From Parasteatoda lunata (Eukaryota; Arthropoda; Arachnida; Araneae; Theridiidae): 64,000 nucleotides of DNA. Shown here in pieces: positions 1 to 13,400 of this stretch. The DNA lies in assembly GCA_949128135.1 (NCBI GenBank), contig OX421975.1:5106571-5170570 (forward strand), in the 5' to 3' direction. The position numbers and the translations under genes were made by a program. Position 1 is the first letter of the stretch; every line of letters starts with the position of its first letter. Under the pieces are notes generated by a model. The model did no database searches. It saw nothing but the letters and a program-made list of their open reading frames with translations, and was not told where the DNA came from.

Positions 1-46
1 ATAGCAGCTGAGCGAGACGGTGCGGGTTCGAATCCCAGTGTGGACA
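1..46 (+). other. tRNA-like 3' half (B-box-like), cut by window start
   Basis: The stretch holds GGTTCGAATCCCAG, which matches an RNA polymerase III B box (TΨC arm), preceded by a short stem-like segment. The 5' half lies outside the window, so I cannot tell a tRNA gene from the head of a tRNA-derived SINE. No CCA-like or mature acceptor pairing can be checked. A SINE relic is more likely given the setting. Confidence 0.3.
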
Positions 47-254
47 AATTTTAAATTTTCTTTATTTTTTTTTCTATTGTTAATTTTACATTATATTATT
101 CATTTAATGTCTTTTTCTATATTTTAGAAGGAACTATATATGAAAAATAATTTTTTTAAGTTCGGGAAAGTGAGAACAGAGCTTAAAAACAGGAAAAATC
201 AATTAAAATTAATTTATTTATATTATTTACAATACTTTCGATAGTTTGGCCTGC
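47..254. other. AT-rich spacer, nothing recognised
   Basis: T-rich, A-rich sequence between the tRNA-like piece and the first satellite monomer. I see no open frame, repeat unit or signal in it. Confidence 0.5.
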
Positions 255-2131
255 CTAATTGGCATTTTTTTTTAACATTGAAAAATGAACTGTTTTAGAT
301 ATACATACATAGTAAACTACAGTGCCACATTGTGTACCCCTTATGGGGTCCATAATTTTTTCCTCTGGTAGGGTACACTATTACCTGGAAATATAATACT
401 TGGTCCAATTAAAATATTATGAGTTAATATTAAGGTCTGATATGAGGCATTTTTTTTAATATTGATAAATGACTTCGGATTTCCCCGTATTAACGCTTTT
501 TAGAAGGCGAATTTCCTACAAATAAAGCTTCTCGCAACACTATTTTAGATATACATACATAGTAAAATGCGGGGTCACATTGTTTAACCCCTATGAGGTC
601 AATAAGTATTTCCTTTGGTAGGGTACACTAGTACCAGGTAATATAACACCTGGTCCAATTAAAATATTAAGGGTCAATATTAAGGTCTGATATGAGGCTT
701 TGTTAACATTGAGAATGGACTTAGAATTTCTGCGTATAAAAGCTCTTCAAAAGGCGAATTTCTTCGAAATAAAGCTTCTCGCAACACTATTTTAGATATA
801 CAAAAACAGTAAAATTCGGGGTCACGCTGTGTACGCCCTATGGGGTATATAATTATATCCTTTGGTAGGGTACACTAGTACCAGGTAATATAACACCTGG
901 TCCTATTAAAATATTAAGGGTCAATATTAAGGTCTGATATGAAGCCTTTTGTTAACAATGAGAAAAGACTTTGAATTTCTCCGTATTAACTCTTTTCGGA
1001 AGGCGAATTTCCTCAAAATAAAGCTTCTCGCAACACTTTTTGGGGTATACATACATACATAGAAAATTTATTTTCTCTTGAAAAAAGACTTAGAATTTCT
1101 CCTTATAAAAGCTATTCAGAAGGCTAATTTTTGCGAAATAAGACTTTTCGCATCACTATTTTAGATATACAAAAAACAGTAAAATTCGGGGTCACGCTGT
1201 GTACCATCTATGGGCTCTATAATTATTTCCTTTGGTAGGGTACACTAGTACAAGGTATTATAACACCTGGTCCAACTAAAACATTAAAGGTTAATATTAA
1301 GGTCTGATAGGAGGCTTTGTTAATATTGAGAAAAGACTTAGAATTTCTGCGTATAAGAGCTCTTCAAAAGGCGAATTTCTTCGAAATAAAGCTTCTCGCA
1401 ACACTATTTTAGATATACAAAAACAGTAAAATTCGGTGTCACGCTGTGTACGCCCTATGAGGTCTATAATTCTTTCCTTTATTAGGGTACACTAGTACCC
1501 CGTAATATAATACCTGGTCCAATTACAACATTAAAGGTTAATATTAAGGTCTGATAGGAGGCATTTTTCTTAACATTGAAAAATGCACTGTTTTAGATAT
1601 ACATACATACATAGTGAAATGCGGGGTCCCACTGTGTACCCCCTATGGGCTCTATAATTATTTCCTTTGGTAGGGTACACTAGTACAAGGTATTATAACA
1701 CCTGGTCCAATTAAAACATTAAAGGTTAATATTAAGGTCTGATAGGAGGCTTTGTTAATATTGAGAAAAGACTTAGAATTTCTGCGTATAAGAGCTATTT
1801 AGGAGGCGAATTTCTTCGAAATAAAGCTTCTCGCAACACTTTTTGAGATATACAAAAACAGTAAAATGCGGGGTCCAATTGTGGGACCCCTATGGGGTCC
1901 ATAAATATTTCCTTTGGTAGGGTACACTAGTATCCGGTAATATAGTATCTGGTCCAATTACAAATTTAAAGGTCAGTATTAAGGTCTGATAGGAGGCTTT
2001 GTTATTATTGAGAAAAGACTTAGAATTTTTCCGTATTAACGCTTTTCGGAAGGCGAATTTCTGCGAAATAAGACTTTTCGCATCACTATTTCAGATAGAC
2101 ATACATTGCGGGGTCCCACCGTGTACCCCCT

Positions 2132-3119
2132 TCCTTCCTTCCTCATTGGCTCGACAGCCCAGGATGGGCCTTGGCCTTCTCCAGTAGTTTTTTCCAAGCT
2201 GTCCTTCCTTTGGTAATGGACTTCCAATTCTTTATTTTTAATATAGATAAATCTTTCTCCAGGGTATCTAGCCATCTGAGATTTGGCCTGCCCCTTCTAC
2301 GTGTTCCTGTCGGCCGGGCATCAAAAATCTTTTTCACAATACGGTCTTCTTCCATTCTTACTAAGTGGCCTGCCCATTTTATCTTTTGGACCTTAATGAA
2401 TCTTATGATGTCTGGTTCATTATATGATCGATAGAGTTCTAAATTTGATCTTCTTAACCACTGACCGTTTTTATTAATTCCTCCAAAAATGCACCGTAAT
2501 ATCTTTCTCTCAAATATGCTCAGCATTTCTTCATCTGCTCGAGTCAATGTCCATGTTTCACAAGCATATGTTAAAACTGACCTAATGAGGCCTTTAAATA
2601 ATAACAGCTTTGTTTTTCTCTTGATTACATTTGATCTTAAAAACTTTCTTAATCCATAAAAGCACCTATTTGCTGCTGTGATTCTCTTTCGTATTTCTGC
2701 AGTTACATCGTTCCTGTTATTTATTTCAGAGCCTAAATACGTGAAGCTGTCCACTACCTCGAATGAATGTCCCCCAATTTTTAGATGGGTACTCCTGTGG
2801 GCTGTTTTAGTACAAGGCATATATTTAGTTTTATTTTCATTTATTTTCAGACCCATCTTCAGGGCCTCTTTCTCTAAAGAAATAAAGGCCTCTTCAAGTG
2901 CTCTTGGTGTTCGAGCAATAATTCCTATATCGTCAGCAAAAGCCAACAATTGTATTGACTTATTAAATATAGTTCCTCTGTTATTGATTTTTGAATCTCT
3001 TATTACCTTTTCTAGTGCTAGATTAAAGAGGAGACAGGCTAGAGAATCTCCCTGTCGCACACCATTTTTTATTTCTAATGGCTCTGATAAACAATTCTGT
3101 ATTTTTACCATGATTTTAG
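2132..3119 (-). mobile_element. 5'-truncated non-LTR retrotransposon (LINE, RTE-like) with 14-bp TSD
   Basis: The insertion is bounded by ACCGTGTACCCCCT at 2118-2131 and again at 3120-3133, a perfect 14-bp target-site duplication of satellite sequence. Read on the minus strand, it starts inside the reverse transcriptase reading frame (5' truncation) and ends just after the stop codon in a short run of GGAA repeats. A near-absent 3' UTR with a simple-repeat tail is typical of RTE-type LINEs; the clade is inferred, not proven. The intact frame and perfect duplication indicate a fairly recent insertion, younger than the surrounding satellite. Confidence 0.85.
2143..3111 (-). CDS. LINE reverse transcriptase, C-terminal part (partial ORF)
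   Basis: The 322-codon frame encodes the C-terminal part of a non-LTR reverse transcriptase, which copies element RNA into DNA at a nicked chromosomal target. Visible motifs are NGVRQGDSLACLLFN at about residues 16-30 (RT motif B region) and LLAFADD at about 55-61, where FADD is the catalytic motif C. A thumb and C-terminal region follows with LTYACETWTLT, KIKWAGHLVRME and a basic RRRGRPNLRW segment, ending in WKKLLEKAKAHPGL. The endonuclease domain and RT motifs 0-A are missing because the copy is 5'-truncated. The ATG at 3111 is therefore probably an internal methionine. There are no internal stops, but the fragment cannot be active alone. Confidence 0.85.
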   Translation of the reverse strand: MVKIQNCLSEPLEIKNGVRQGDSLACLLFNLALEKVIRDSKINNRGTIFNKSIQLLAFADDIGIIARTPRALEEAFISLEKEALKMGLKINENKTKYMPCTKTAHRSTHLKIGGHSFEVVDSFTYLGSEINNRNDVTAEIRKRITAANRCFYGLRKFLRSNVIKRKTKLLLFKGLIRSVLTYACETWTLTRADEEMLSIFERKILRCIFGGINKNGQWLRRSNLELYRSYNEPDIIRFIKVQKIKWAGHLVRMEEDRIVKKIFDARPTGTRRRGRPNLRWLDTLEKDLSILKIKNWKSITKGRTAWKKLLEKAKAHPGLSSQ

Positions 3120-6100
3120 ACCGTGTACCCCCTATTGGGTCTATAATTGATTCCTTTGGTAGGGTACACTATTACAAGGTAATATAACACCTCGTCCAAT
3201 TAAAACATTAAAGGTTAATATTAAGGTCTGATAGGAGACATTTAACTTAACATTGAAAAATGCACTGTTTTAGATATACATACATAGTAAAATGCGGGGT
3301 CACACTGTGTACCCCCTATGGGCTCTATAATTATTTCCTTTGGTAGGGTACACTAGTTCCCGGTAACATAATACCTGGTTCAAACAAAACATTATGGGTT
3401 AATATTAAGGTCTGATATGAGGCTTTGTTAATATTGAGAAAAGATTTAGAATTTCTCCGTACTAACGCTATTCAGAAGGCGAATTTCTTCGAAATAGAGC
3501 TTCTCGCAACACTGTTTTAGATATACATACATAGTAAAATGCGGGGTCACACTGTGTTCCCCCTATGGGCTCTATAATTATTTCCTTTGGTAGGGTACAC
3601 TAGTATCCCGTAATATAACACCTGGTCCAATTAAAACATTAAAGGTTAATATTAAGGTCTGATAGGAGGCATTTTTCTTAACATTGAAAAATGCACTGTT
3701 TTAGATATACATACTTAGTAAAATGAGGGGTCACACTGTGTACCCCCTATGGGCTCTATAATTATTTCCTTTTGTAGGGTATACTAGTACCAGGTAATAT
3801 AACACCTGGTCCAATTAAAATATTAAGGGTTAATATTAAGGTCTGATATGAGGCTTTTTTAACATTGAGAAGACTTAAAATTTCTCCGTATTAACACTTA
3901 TCAGAAGGCGTATTTTCTCAAAATAAAGCTTCTCGCAACACTTTTTGAGATATACAAAAACAGTAAAATGCGGGGTCACACTGTGTACCCCCTATAGGGT
4001 CTATAATTATTTCCTTTGGTAGGGTCTACTAGTATCCTTTAATATAATACCTGGTCCAATTACAACATTAAAGGTTAATATTAAGGTCTGATATGAAGCC
4101 TTTTGTTAACAATGAGAAAAGACTTAAAATTTCTCCGTATTAACGCTTTTCGGAAGGCAAATTTCCTGAAAATAAAGCTTCTCGCAACATTTTTTGAGGT
4201 ATACATACATAGAAAATTAATTTCTTTTGAAAAAAGACTTAGAATTTCTCCGTATAAAAGCTATTCAGAAGGCGAATTTCTGCGAAGGTCTCATAGGAGG
4301 CATTTTTTTTAACATTGATAGGGTACACTAGTACCAGGAAATAAAATACCTGGGCCAATTAAAATATTAAAGGTTAATATTAAGGTCTGATAGGGGGCAT
4401 TTTTCTTAACATTGAAAAATGCACTGTTTTAGATATATATACATAGTAAAATGCGGGGTCACACTGTGTACCCCCTAAGGGATCCATAATTATTTCCTTT
4501 AGTAGGGTACACTAGTACCCGGTAATGTAGTACCTGGTCCAATTAAAATATTAAAGGTTAATATTAAGGTCTGATATGAAGCCTTTTGTTAACAATGAGA
4601 AAAGTCTTAAAGTTTCTCCGTATTAACGCTTTTCGGAAGGCGAATTTCCTCAAAATCACTATTTTCGCATCACTATTCACTATCGCATCACTATTTCAGC
4701 TATATATACATTCTGGGGTCACACTGTGTACCCTCTATGGGGTCTATATATATTTCCTTTGGTAGGGTACACTATTACAAGGTAATATAATACCTGGTCC
4801 AATTAAAACATTAAAGGTTAATATTAAGGTCTGTTATGAGGCATTTTTTTTAACGTTGAAAAATGCACTGTTTTAGATATACAATAATAGTAAAATGCGG
4901 GGTCACACTGTGTATCCCCTATGGGGTCTATAATTATTTCCTTTGGTAGGTTAAACTGGTTTCAGGTAATATAATATCTGGTCCAATTAAAATATTAAGG
5001 GTTAATATTAATGTCTGATATGAGGCTTTGTTAATATTGAGAAAAGACTAAGAATTTGTGCGTATAAAAGTTATTCAGAAGGCGAATTTCTTCGAAATAA
5101 AGCTTCCCGCAACACTATTTTAGATATACAAAAGCAGTAATGTAATACCTGGTCCCATTAAAATATTAAGGGTTAATATTAAGGTCTGATATAAAGCCTT
5201 TTGTTAACATTGAGAAAAGACTTAAAATTTCTCCGTATTAACGCGTTTTAGAAGACGAATTTCCTCAAAATTAAGCTTCTCGCAACACTTTTTTAGATAT
5301 ACATACATAGAAAATTTATTTCTCTTGAAAAATGACTTGGAATTTCTCTATTTTAACGCTATTAAGAAGGCGAATTTCTTCGAAATAAGACTTTTCGCTT
5401 CACTATTTCAGATATACATACATTGCGGGGTCACACTATGTACCCCCTATGCGGTCTATAATTATTTCCTTTGGTTGGGTGCACTAATACAAGGTAATAT
5501 AACACCTGGTCCAATTAAAACATTAAAGGTTAATATTAAGATCTGATAGAATGCTTTTTCTTAACATTGAAAAATGCACTGTTTTAGATAGACATACATA
5601 GTAAAATACAGGGCCCTTTTTTGGGGCCCCTATGAGGTCTATAATTATTTCCTTTGGTAGGTAACACTAGTACCCGGTAATATAATAGCTGATCCAATTA
5701 AAATATTAAGGGTTAATATTAAGATCTGATATAAGGCCTTTTGTTAAAATTGAGAAAAGACCGTATCACTATTCCGTATTAACGCTTATTCCGTATTAAC
5801 GTAAGACCGTATTAACGCTTTTAAGAAGACGAATTTCCTCAAAATAAAGCTTCTCGCAACACTATTTTAGATATACATACATAGAAAATTTATTAATCTT
5901 GAAAAATGACTTCGAATTTCCCCGTTTTAACGCCTTTTTGAAGACGAATTACCTCAAAATAAGACTTCTCGCATCACTTTTTTAGATATGCATACATAGT
6001 AAAATGCGGGGTCACATTGTGTACCCACTATGGGGTCTATAATTATTTCCTTCGGTAGGGTACACTAGTTCCCGGTAATATAATACCTGGTCCAATTAAA

Positions 6101-8289
6101 ATATTAACGGTTAATATTAAGGTCATATATGAGGCATTTTTTTTTAACATTGAAAAATGCATTGTTTTAGATATACATGCATAGTAAAATACAGGTCCAC
6201 ATTTTGGGGCTCCTATGGGGTCTATAATGATTTCCTTTGGTAGGTTACACTAGTACCCGGAAATATAGTACCCGGTCCAATTAAAATATTAAGGGTTAAT
6301 ATTAAGGTCTGATATAAGGAATTTTTTAATATTGAGAAAAGGCTTAAAATTTTTCCCGTATTAACGCTTTTTAGAAGGCGAATATCCTCAAAATAAAGCT
6401 TCTCGCAACACTGTTTTAGATATACTTACATAGAAAAATGCGGGGTCACATTGTGTACCCCCTATGAGGTCTATAATTATTTCCTTTGGTAGAGTACACT
6501 ATTACCCGGTAATATAATACCTGGTCCAATTAAAATAAAAAAATGCTTCATATCACACCTTAATATTAACCCATAATATTTTAATTGGACCAGGTATTAT
6601 ATCAGCGGGTAAAAATGTACAGAGGAAATAATTATGGACCCCATAGGGGGTACACTATGTGACCCCGCAATTTATTATGTATGTATATCTAAAATGGTGT
6701 TGCGAGAAGTCTTATTTTGTGGATATTCGTATTCTAAAAGGCGATAAAACGGGGAAATTCGAAAACAGTTTTCAATACTAATAAATTAACTATGTATATC
6801 TAAAATAGTGTTGCGAGAAGCTTTATTTTGAGGAAATTCGCCTTCTAAAATGCGTTAATACGGGGAAATTCAAAGTCTTTTCTTAATACCAACAAAAGGC
6901 CTGATATCATACCTTCATATTAACCCATAATATTTCAATTGGACCAGGTATTATATTACCGGGAAATAGTGTACCCTACCAGAGGAAATAATTATAGACC
7001 CCATAGGGGTATACAATGTGACCCCGCAATTTACTATGTATATATATCAAAAATAGTGCATTTTTCTATATTAAAAAACTGCCTCAAATCAGACCTTAAT
7101 ATTAACCCATAATATTTTAAATTGACCAGGTATTATATTACCGGGTAATAGTGTACCCTACCAAAGGAAATACTTATTGACCTCATAGGGGTTAAACAAT
7201 GTGACCCCACAATTTACTATGTATGTATATCTAAAATAGTGCATTTTTCAATATTAAAAAAAATGCCTCATATCAGACCTTCATATTAACCCATAATATA
7301 TTAATTGGACCAGGTATTATATTACTGGGAAATAGTGTTCCCTACCAGACAAAATAATTATGGACCCCATAGGGGGTACACAATGTGGCACTGTAGTTTA
7401 CTATGTATATATATATCTAAAATAGTGCATTTTTCATTATTAAAAAATGCCTCATATCAGACCTTAACGTTAACCCTTAATATTTTAATTGGACCAGTTA
7501 TTATATTACCGGCTAATAGTTTACCCTACCAGAGGAAATAATTATAGTCCCCATAGGGGGTACACAATGTGACCCCGCAATTTATTATGTATGTATATCT
7601 AAAATAGTTTTGTGAGAAGCTTTATTTTGAGGAAATTCGCCTTCTAAAAAGCGTTAATACGGGGAAATCCGAAGTCATTTATCAGTATTAATAAAAGGCC
7701 TCATGTCAGACGTTAATATTAATCCATAATATTTTAATTAGTCGAGGTATTCTATTACCGGGTAAGAGTGTACCCTACCAGAGGAAATAATTATTGACCT
7801 CATAGGGGGTACACAATGTGACCCCGCAATTTACTATGTATGTATATCTAAAATAGTGTTGCGAGAAGCTTCATTTGTAGGAAATTCGCCTTCTTAAAAG
7901 CGTTAATACGGGGAAATCCGAAGTCATTTATCAATATTAAAAAAATGCCTCATATCAGACCTTAATATTAACTCATAATATTTTAATTGGACCAAGTATT
8001 ATATTTCCAGGTAATAGTGTACCCTACCAGAGGAAATAATTATGGACCCCATAAGGGGTACACAATGTAGCACTGTAGTTTACTATGTATGTATATCTAA
8101 AATAGTGCATTTTTCAATATTAAAAAAATGCCTCATATCAGACCTTAATATTAACCCATAATATTTTTATTGGACCAGGTATTATATTACCGGGTAATAG
8201 TGTACCCTACTAGAGGAAATAATTATGGACCCCATAGGGGGTACACAATGTGACCCCGCAATTTATTATGTATGTATATCTAAAATAGT

Positions 8290-8980
8290 ACTTATAACAC
8301 CAATATTGATGCACCAGCCCCGATACACCCTGCAAAACTAATCGCTGTGCCTTGGGGATATAGTGCGCCAATAAACATCGGCTGGAAAATTAACACTGAC
8401 GGCTCTAGGTTGGAGGTCGAACAACACTACAGAGCTGTTTTTGGCATGATCGTTAAGTACAGAGGTGAAACTATACTCAAGATCTCATTCAGAGCGTCAG
8501 ACCACTGTACCATCTTTGACGCAGAGCTGATGGCAATCAGAGAAGCCGTAAATTGGGCGGTTAACAAAAACGAAAAAATTATTATTTTTACCGATTTGCT
8601 TTCCTCACTCCATGCCCTTGCAAACCCCACACACAAAAACAATATTGTAAAAGAGATTAAAAGCCTAATTAATGAGAAAATCAGCCTAAACTGGACTAAG
8701 GCTCACGTGGGGATGCAGGGTAATGAGGAGGCGGATCAGTCCGCAAAGTATGCCACTAGTCTTGGCCACATTGATTACCACACCCAGTTAACTCCCACAC
8801 AGGTCAAGTCGGTACTTCATGATCACATTATGCGATTGTCCTGAATTCCGGGCACGTCGTGACAACGATTTCAAACCTCAAACCGACCATCAATTGTTTT
8901 CAAACCGGGCCTGCAGAACAACAATCAAATACATTATTAAAGTGACCCTGGAAGACACATTGAACAACTTGCACAACTAA
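8290..8980 (+). pseudogene. LINE ORF2 C-terminus: RNase H domain plus frameshifted tail
   Basis: The frame is open from the truncation point at 8290 to a stop at 8842-8844; the GTG at 8347 is not a real start. It encodes a type I RNase H, which removes the RNA strand after reverse transcription. Counting from codon 8347, the catalytic-type residues are Asp18 (INTDGS), Glu60 (DAELMAI), Asp83 (IFTD) and Asp130 (GNEEAD), with His120 in WTKAHVG. The usual TDS motif is TDL here. After the stop, another frame from 8831 continues as CDCPEFRARRD and runs to TAA at 8978-8980. This resembles the Cys-rich tail of such ORFs, so a small indel between about 8817 and 8837 broke the gene. Confidence 0.8.
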
Positions 8981-9747
8981 ATCTTCTCTTTTTAGCACAT
9001 TGACGAACCTCGGACCGCAACGTCAACTTTTCCCGCCGTATTTTAATTGACACTTTTAAAATTGACTTTTACTGATGCCTCATTTCAGATATCTCTTTCT
9101 AGAGCAACTTTTATGCAACAGAACTTGTAAATTTTGTATTTGAGTTTTTAAATTTTGTTTCTGAGGTTTTAATCTTAAATTTCAGGACTTACTGTTTTAT
9201 AACTTTAATACATGTTTTACCTTTGTTTTTTTTTTAAACTTGATTTTTAATTGTTCTTTGTAATTCTAGCTGTAAATTTTACATACTACAGTTTTAGCCG
9301 ATGCTTTTTAAATTTGCTTTTTAGCCATTGTGATGCTTTTGTCACTTCAACTGTATTTTATTGCTTTAACCTTTTAAATGCCGAATTCTTTTAACTCTAT
9401 AAGGGTCCTTTGACCTATAGTTTTAAATCCGTCAAATTTTTTACATGGGTAAATACATGTTGTGTTAGTAATTCATTTTTATATAGAGATCCTTTGACCC
9501 TGTTGGACAGAGTCCTGTAGAGTAATTTTTAGCTGGCAATACGCACAATTAATGAATATGTCAAACTATTTTATGTTTTAATTGTTTTCTCACACAATCT
9601 TACTCGCCTGTCATGTACATGGGCTGTTGCCATGTATTTTATGAATTTTATGTATGTTAAGTATTTTATGATTGTAATGATTTTTAAATTTCAATAAATA
9701 TTTTCCCGTATGCCCTAAATTAGGGCGAGTCGGGATAAATTTTCAAC
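8290..9747 (+). mobile_element. 5'-truncated LINE with RNase H domain and 12-bp TSD
   Basis: ATCTAAAATAGT occurs at 8278-8289 and at 9748-9759 as a perfect 12-bp target-site duplication of satellite sequence. The body begins in the middle of an open frame, carries a type I RNase H domain and a C-terminal tail, then a T-rich 3' UTR of about 770 bp. A polyadenylation signal AATAAA lies at 9693-9698, close to the 3' end. RNase H downstream of RT is known from I, R1, Jockey-like and related LINE clades; I cannot choose between them because the RT is missing. Confidence 0.85.
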
Positions 9748-10440
9748 ATCTAAAATAGTGTTGCGAGAAGTCTTATTTTGTGGAAATTCGTATTCTAAAA
9801 GGCGATAAAACGGGGAAATTCGAAGTCATTTTTCAATACTAATAAATTTACTATATATGTATATCTAAAATAGTGTTGCGAGAAGCTTTATTTTTATTTT
9901 AAGGAAATTCCCCTTCTAAAAAGCGTTAATAAGGGGAAATCCGAAGTCATTTATCAATATTAACAAAACGCCTGATATCATACCTTCATATTAACCCATA
10001 ATATTTTAATTTGACCAGTTATTATATTGCCGGGTAATTGTGTACCCTACCAAAGGAAATAATTATGGATCCCATAGGGGGTACACAATGTGGCACTGTA
10101 GTTTACTATGTATGTATAGCTAAAATAGTGTTGCGAGAATTCATATTTTGTGGAAATTCGTATTATAAAAGGCGTTAAAACGGTGAAATTCGAAGTCATT
10201 TTTCAATACTAATAAATTTACTATATATGTATATCTAAAATAGTGCTGCGAGAAGCTTTATTTAGGAAATTCGTGCCCGAAAAAGCGTTAATACGAGGAA
10301 ATCCGAAGTCATTTATCAATATTAACAAAACGCCTGATATCAGACGTTAATATTAACCCTTAATATTTTAATTGGACCAGGCATTATATTACCGTGTACT
10401 AATGTACCCTACCAGGAGAAACAATTATAGGCTTAATAGG

Positions 10441-13400
10441 GGGCTCACAATGTTGTTCTGTGACTTACTGTGTATATATACATATAAAGATTGTGTTAAA
10501 TAACACTAAAATGAGGAAATTCAAAGTCAATAATCTATATTATAACAAAATCCTATATCTCCCTTTAATATTGATCCATAAAATTTATATTGGACCTTGT
10601 ATTATATTACTATGCACTTATGTACACTACCGGAGTAGCAAATTATAGACTTAATAGGAGGCCCACAATGTGGTCCTATTGGTTACTATGTATATATACA
10701 TATAAAGATTGTATTGAATACCACTAAAATGAGGAAATTCGAAGTCAGTATTCTTTATTATAACCAAAGCCCATGTCCCCGCTTAATATTGACCCATAAT
10801 ATTTATATTGGACCTTGTATTATATTACCGTGTACTAATGTACCCTACCAGGAGAAACAATTATAGGCTTAATAGGGGGCTCACAATGTTGTTCTGTGAC
10901 TTACTGTGTATATATACATATAAAGATTGTGTTAAATAACACTAAAATGAGGAAATTCAAAGTCAATAATCTATATTATAACAAAATCCTATATCTCCCT
11001 TTAATATTGATCCATAAAATTTATATTGGACCTTGTATTATATTACTATGCACTTATGTACACTACCGGAGTAGCAAATTATAGACTTAATAGGAGGCCC
11101 ACAATGTGGTCCTATTGGTTACTATGTATATATACATATAAAGATTGTATTGAATACCACTAAAATGAGGAAATTCGAAGTCAGTATTCTTTATTATAAC
11201 CAAAGCCCATGTCCCCGCTTAATATTGACCCATAATATTTATATTGGACCTTGTATTATATTACCGTGTACTAATGTACCCTACCAGGAGAAACAATTAT
11301 AGGCTTAATAGGGGGCTCACAATGTTGTTCTGTGACTTACTGTGTATATATACATATAAAGATTGTGTTAAATAACACTAAAATGAGGAAATTCAAAGTC
11401 AATAATCTATATTATAACAAAATCCTATATCTCCCTTTAATATTGATCCATAAAATTTATATTGGACCTTGTATTATATTACTATGCACTTATGTACACT
11501 ACCGGAGTAGCAAATTATAGACTTAATAGGAGGCCCACAATGTGGTCCTATTGGTTACTATGTATATATACATATAAAGATTGTATTGAATACCACTAAA
11601 ATGAGGAAATTCGAAGTCAGTATTCTTTATTATAACCAAAGCCCATGTCCCCGCTTAATATTGACCCATAATATTTATATTGGACCTTGTATTATATTAC
11701 CGTGTACTAATGTACCCTACCAGGAGAAACAATTATAGGCTTAATAGGGGGCTCACAATGTTGTTCTGTGACTTACTGTGTATATATACATATAAAGATT
11801 GTGTTAAATAACACTAAAATGAGGAAATTCAAAGTCAATAATCTATATTATAACAAAATCCTATATCTCCCTTTAATATTGATCCATAAAATTTATATTG
11901 GACCTTGTATTATATTACTATGCACTTATGTACACTACCGGAGTAGCAAATTATAGACTTAATAGGAGGCCCACAATGTGGTCCTATTGGTTACTATGTA
12001 TATATACATATAAAGATTGTATTGAATACCACTAAAATGAGGAAATTCGAAGTCAGTATTCTTTATTATAACCAAAGCCCATGTCCCCGCTTAATATTGA
12101 CCCATAATATTTATATTGGACCTTGTATTATATTACCGTGTACTAATGTACCCTACCAGGAGAAACAATTATAGGCTTAATAGGGGGCTCACAATGTTGT
12201 TCTGTGACTTACTGTGTATATATACATATAAAGATTGTGTTAAATAACACTAAAATGAGGAAATTCAAAGTCAATAATCTATATTATAACAAAATCCTAT
12301 ATCTCCCTTTAATATTGATCCATAAAATTTATATTGGACCTTGTATTATATTACTATGCACTTATGTACACTACCGGAGTAGCAAATTATAGACTTAATA
12401 GGAGGCCCACAATGTGGTCCTATTGGTTACTATGTATATATACATATAAAGATTGTATTGAATACCACTAAAATGAGGAAATTCGAAGTCAGTATTCTTT
12501 ATTATAACCAAAGCCCATGTCCCCGCTTAATATTGACCCATAATATTTATATTGGACCTTGTATTATATTACCGTGTACTAATGTACCCTACCAGGAGAA
12601 ACAATTATAGGCTTAATAGGGGGCTCACAATGTTGTTCTGTGACTTACTGTGTATATATACATATAAAGATTGTGTTAAATAACACTAAAATGAGGAAAT
12701 TCAAAGTCAATAATCTATATTATAACAAAATCCTATATCTCCCTTTAATATTGATCCATAAAATTTATATTGGACCTTGTATTATATTACTATGCACTTA
12801 TGTACACTACCGGAGTAGCAAATTATAGACTTAATAGGAGGCCCACAATGTGGTCCTATTGGTTACTATGTATATATACATATAAAGATTGTATTGAATA
12901 CCACTAAAATGAGGAAATTTGAAGTCAGTATTCTTTATTATAACCAAAGCCCATGTCCCCGCTTAATATTGACCCATAATATTTATATTGGACCTTGTAT
13001 TATATTACCGTGTACTAATGTACCCTACCAGGAGAAACAATTATAGGCTTAATAGGGGGCTCACAATGTTGTTCTGTGACTTACTGTGTATATATACATA
13101 TAAAGATTGTGTTAAATAACACTAAAATGAGGAAATTCAAAGTCAATAATCTATATTATAACAAAATCCTATATCTCCCTTTAATATTGATCCATAAAAT
13201 TTATATTGGACCTTGTATTATATTACTATGCACTTATGTACACTACCGGAGTAGCAAATTATAGACTTAATAGGAGGCCCACAATGTGGTCCTATTGGTT
13301 ACTATGTATATATACATATAAAGATTGTATTGAATACCACTAAAATGAGGAAATTCGAAGTCAGTATTCTTTATTATAACCAAAGCCCATGTCCCCGCTT

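Larger units (their letters stand above)
255..6540 (+). repeat. Satellite block, irregular 180-250 bp monomers, forward orientation
   Basis: Every monomer repeats the same ordered landmarks: ATACATACATAGTAAAATGC, then GGGGTCACA..GTGTACCCCC, CTATAATTATTTCC, TTTGGTAGGGTACACTAGTA, ACCTGGTCCAATTAAAA, and TTAATATTAAGGTCTGAT. Two length classes occur. Long units (about 245 bp) keep a segment with GAATTTCTCCGTATTAACGC and AAGCTTCTCGCAACACT. Short units (about 185 bp) replace it with AAAAATGCACTG. Point changes and small indels are common, so this is an older, non-homogenised part of the locus. A LINE interrupts it at 2132-3119. Short open frames inside (for example near 4103 and 5325) follow the repeat and are not genes. 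Confidence 0.9.
6541..10440 (-). repeat. Satellite block, same monomer family in reverse orientation
   Basis: From about 6545 the landmarks of the upstream block appear as reverse complement: ATTAACCCATAATATTTTAA, TTGGACCAGGTATTATATTA, CCTACCAGAGGAAATAATTA, CCCCATAGGGGGTACACAAT and GTGACCCCGCAATTTACTAT. Both length classes persist, the long one with AGTGTTGCGAGAAGCTTTAT. A LINE interrupts the block at 8290-9747. Towards 10.4 kb the monomers grade into the sequence of the 436-bp array. Confidence 0.88.
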
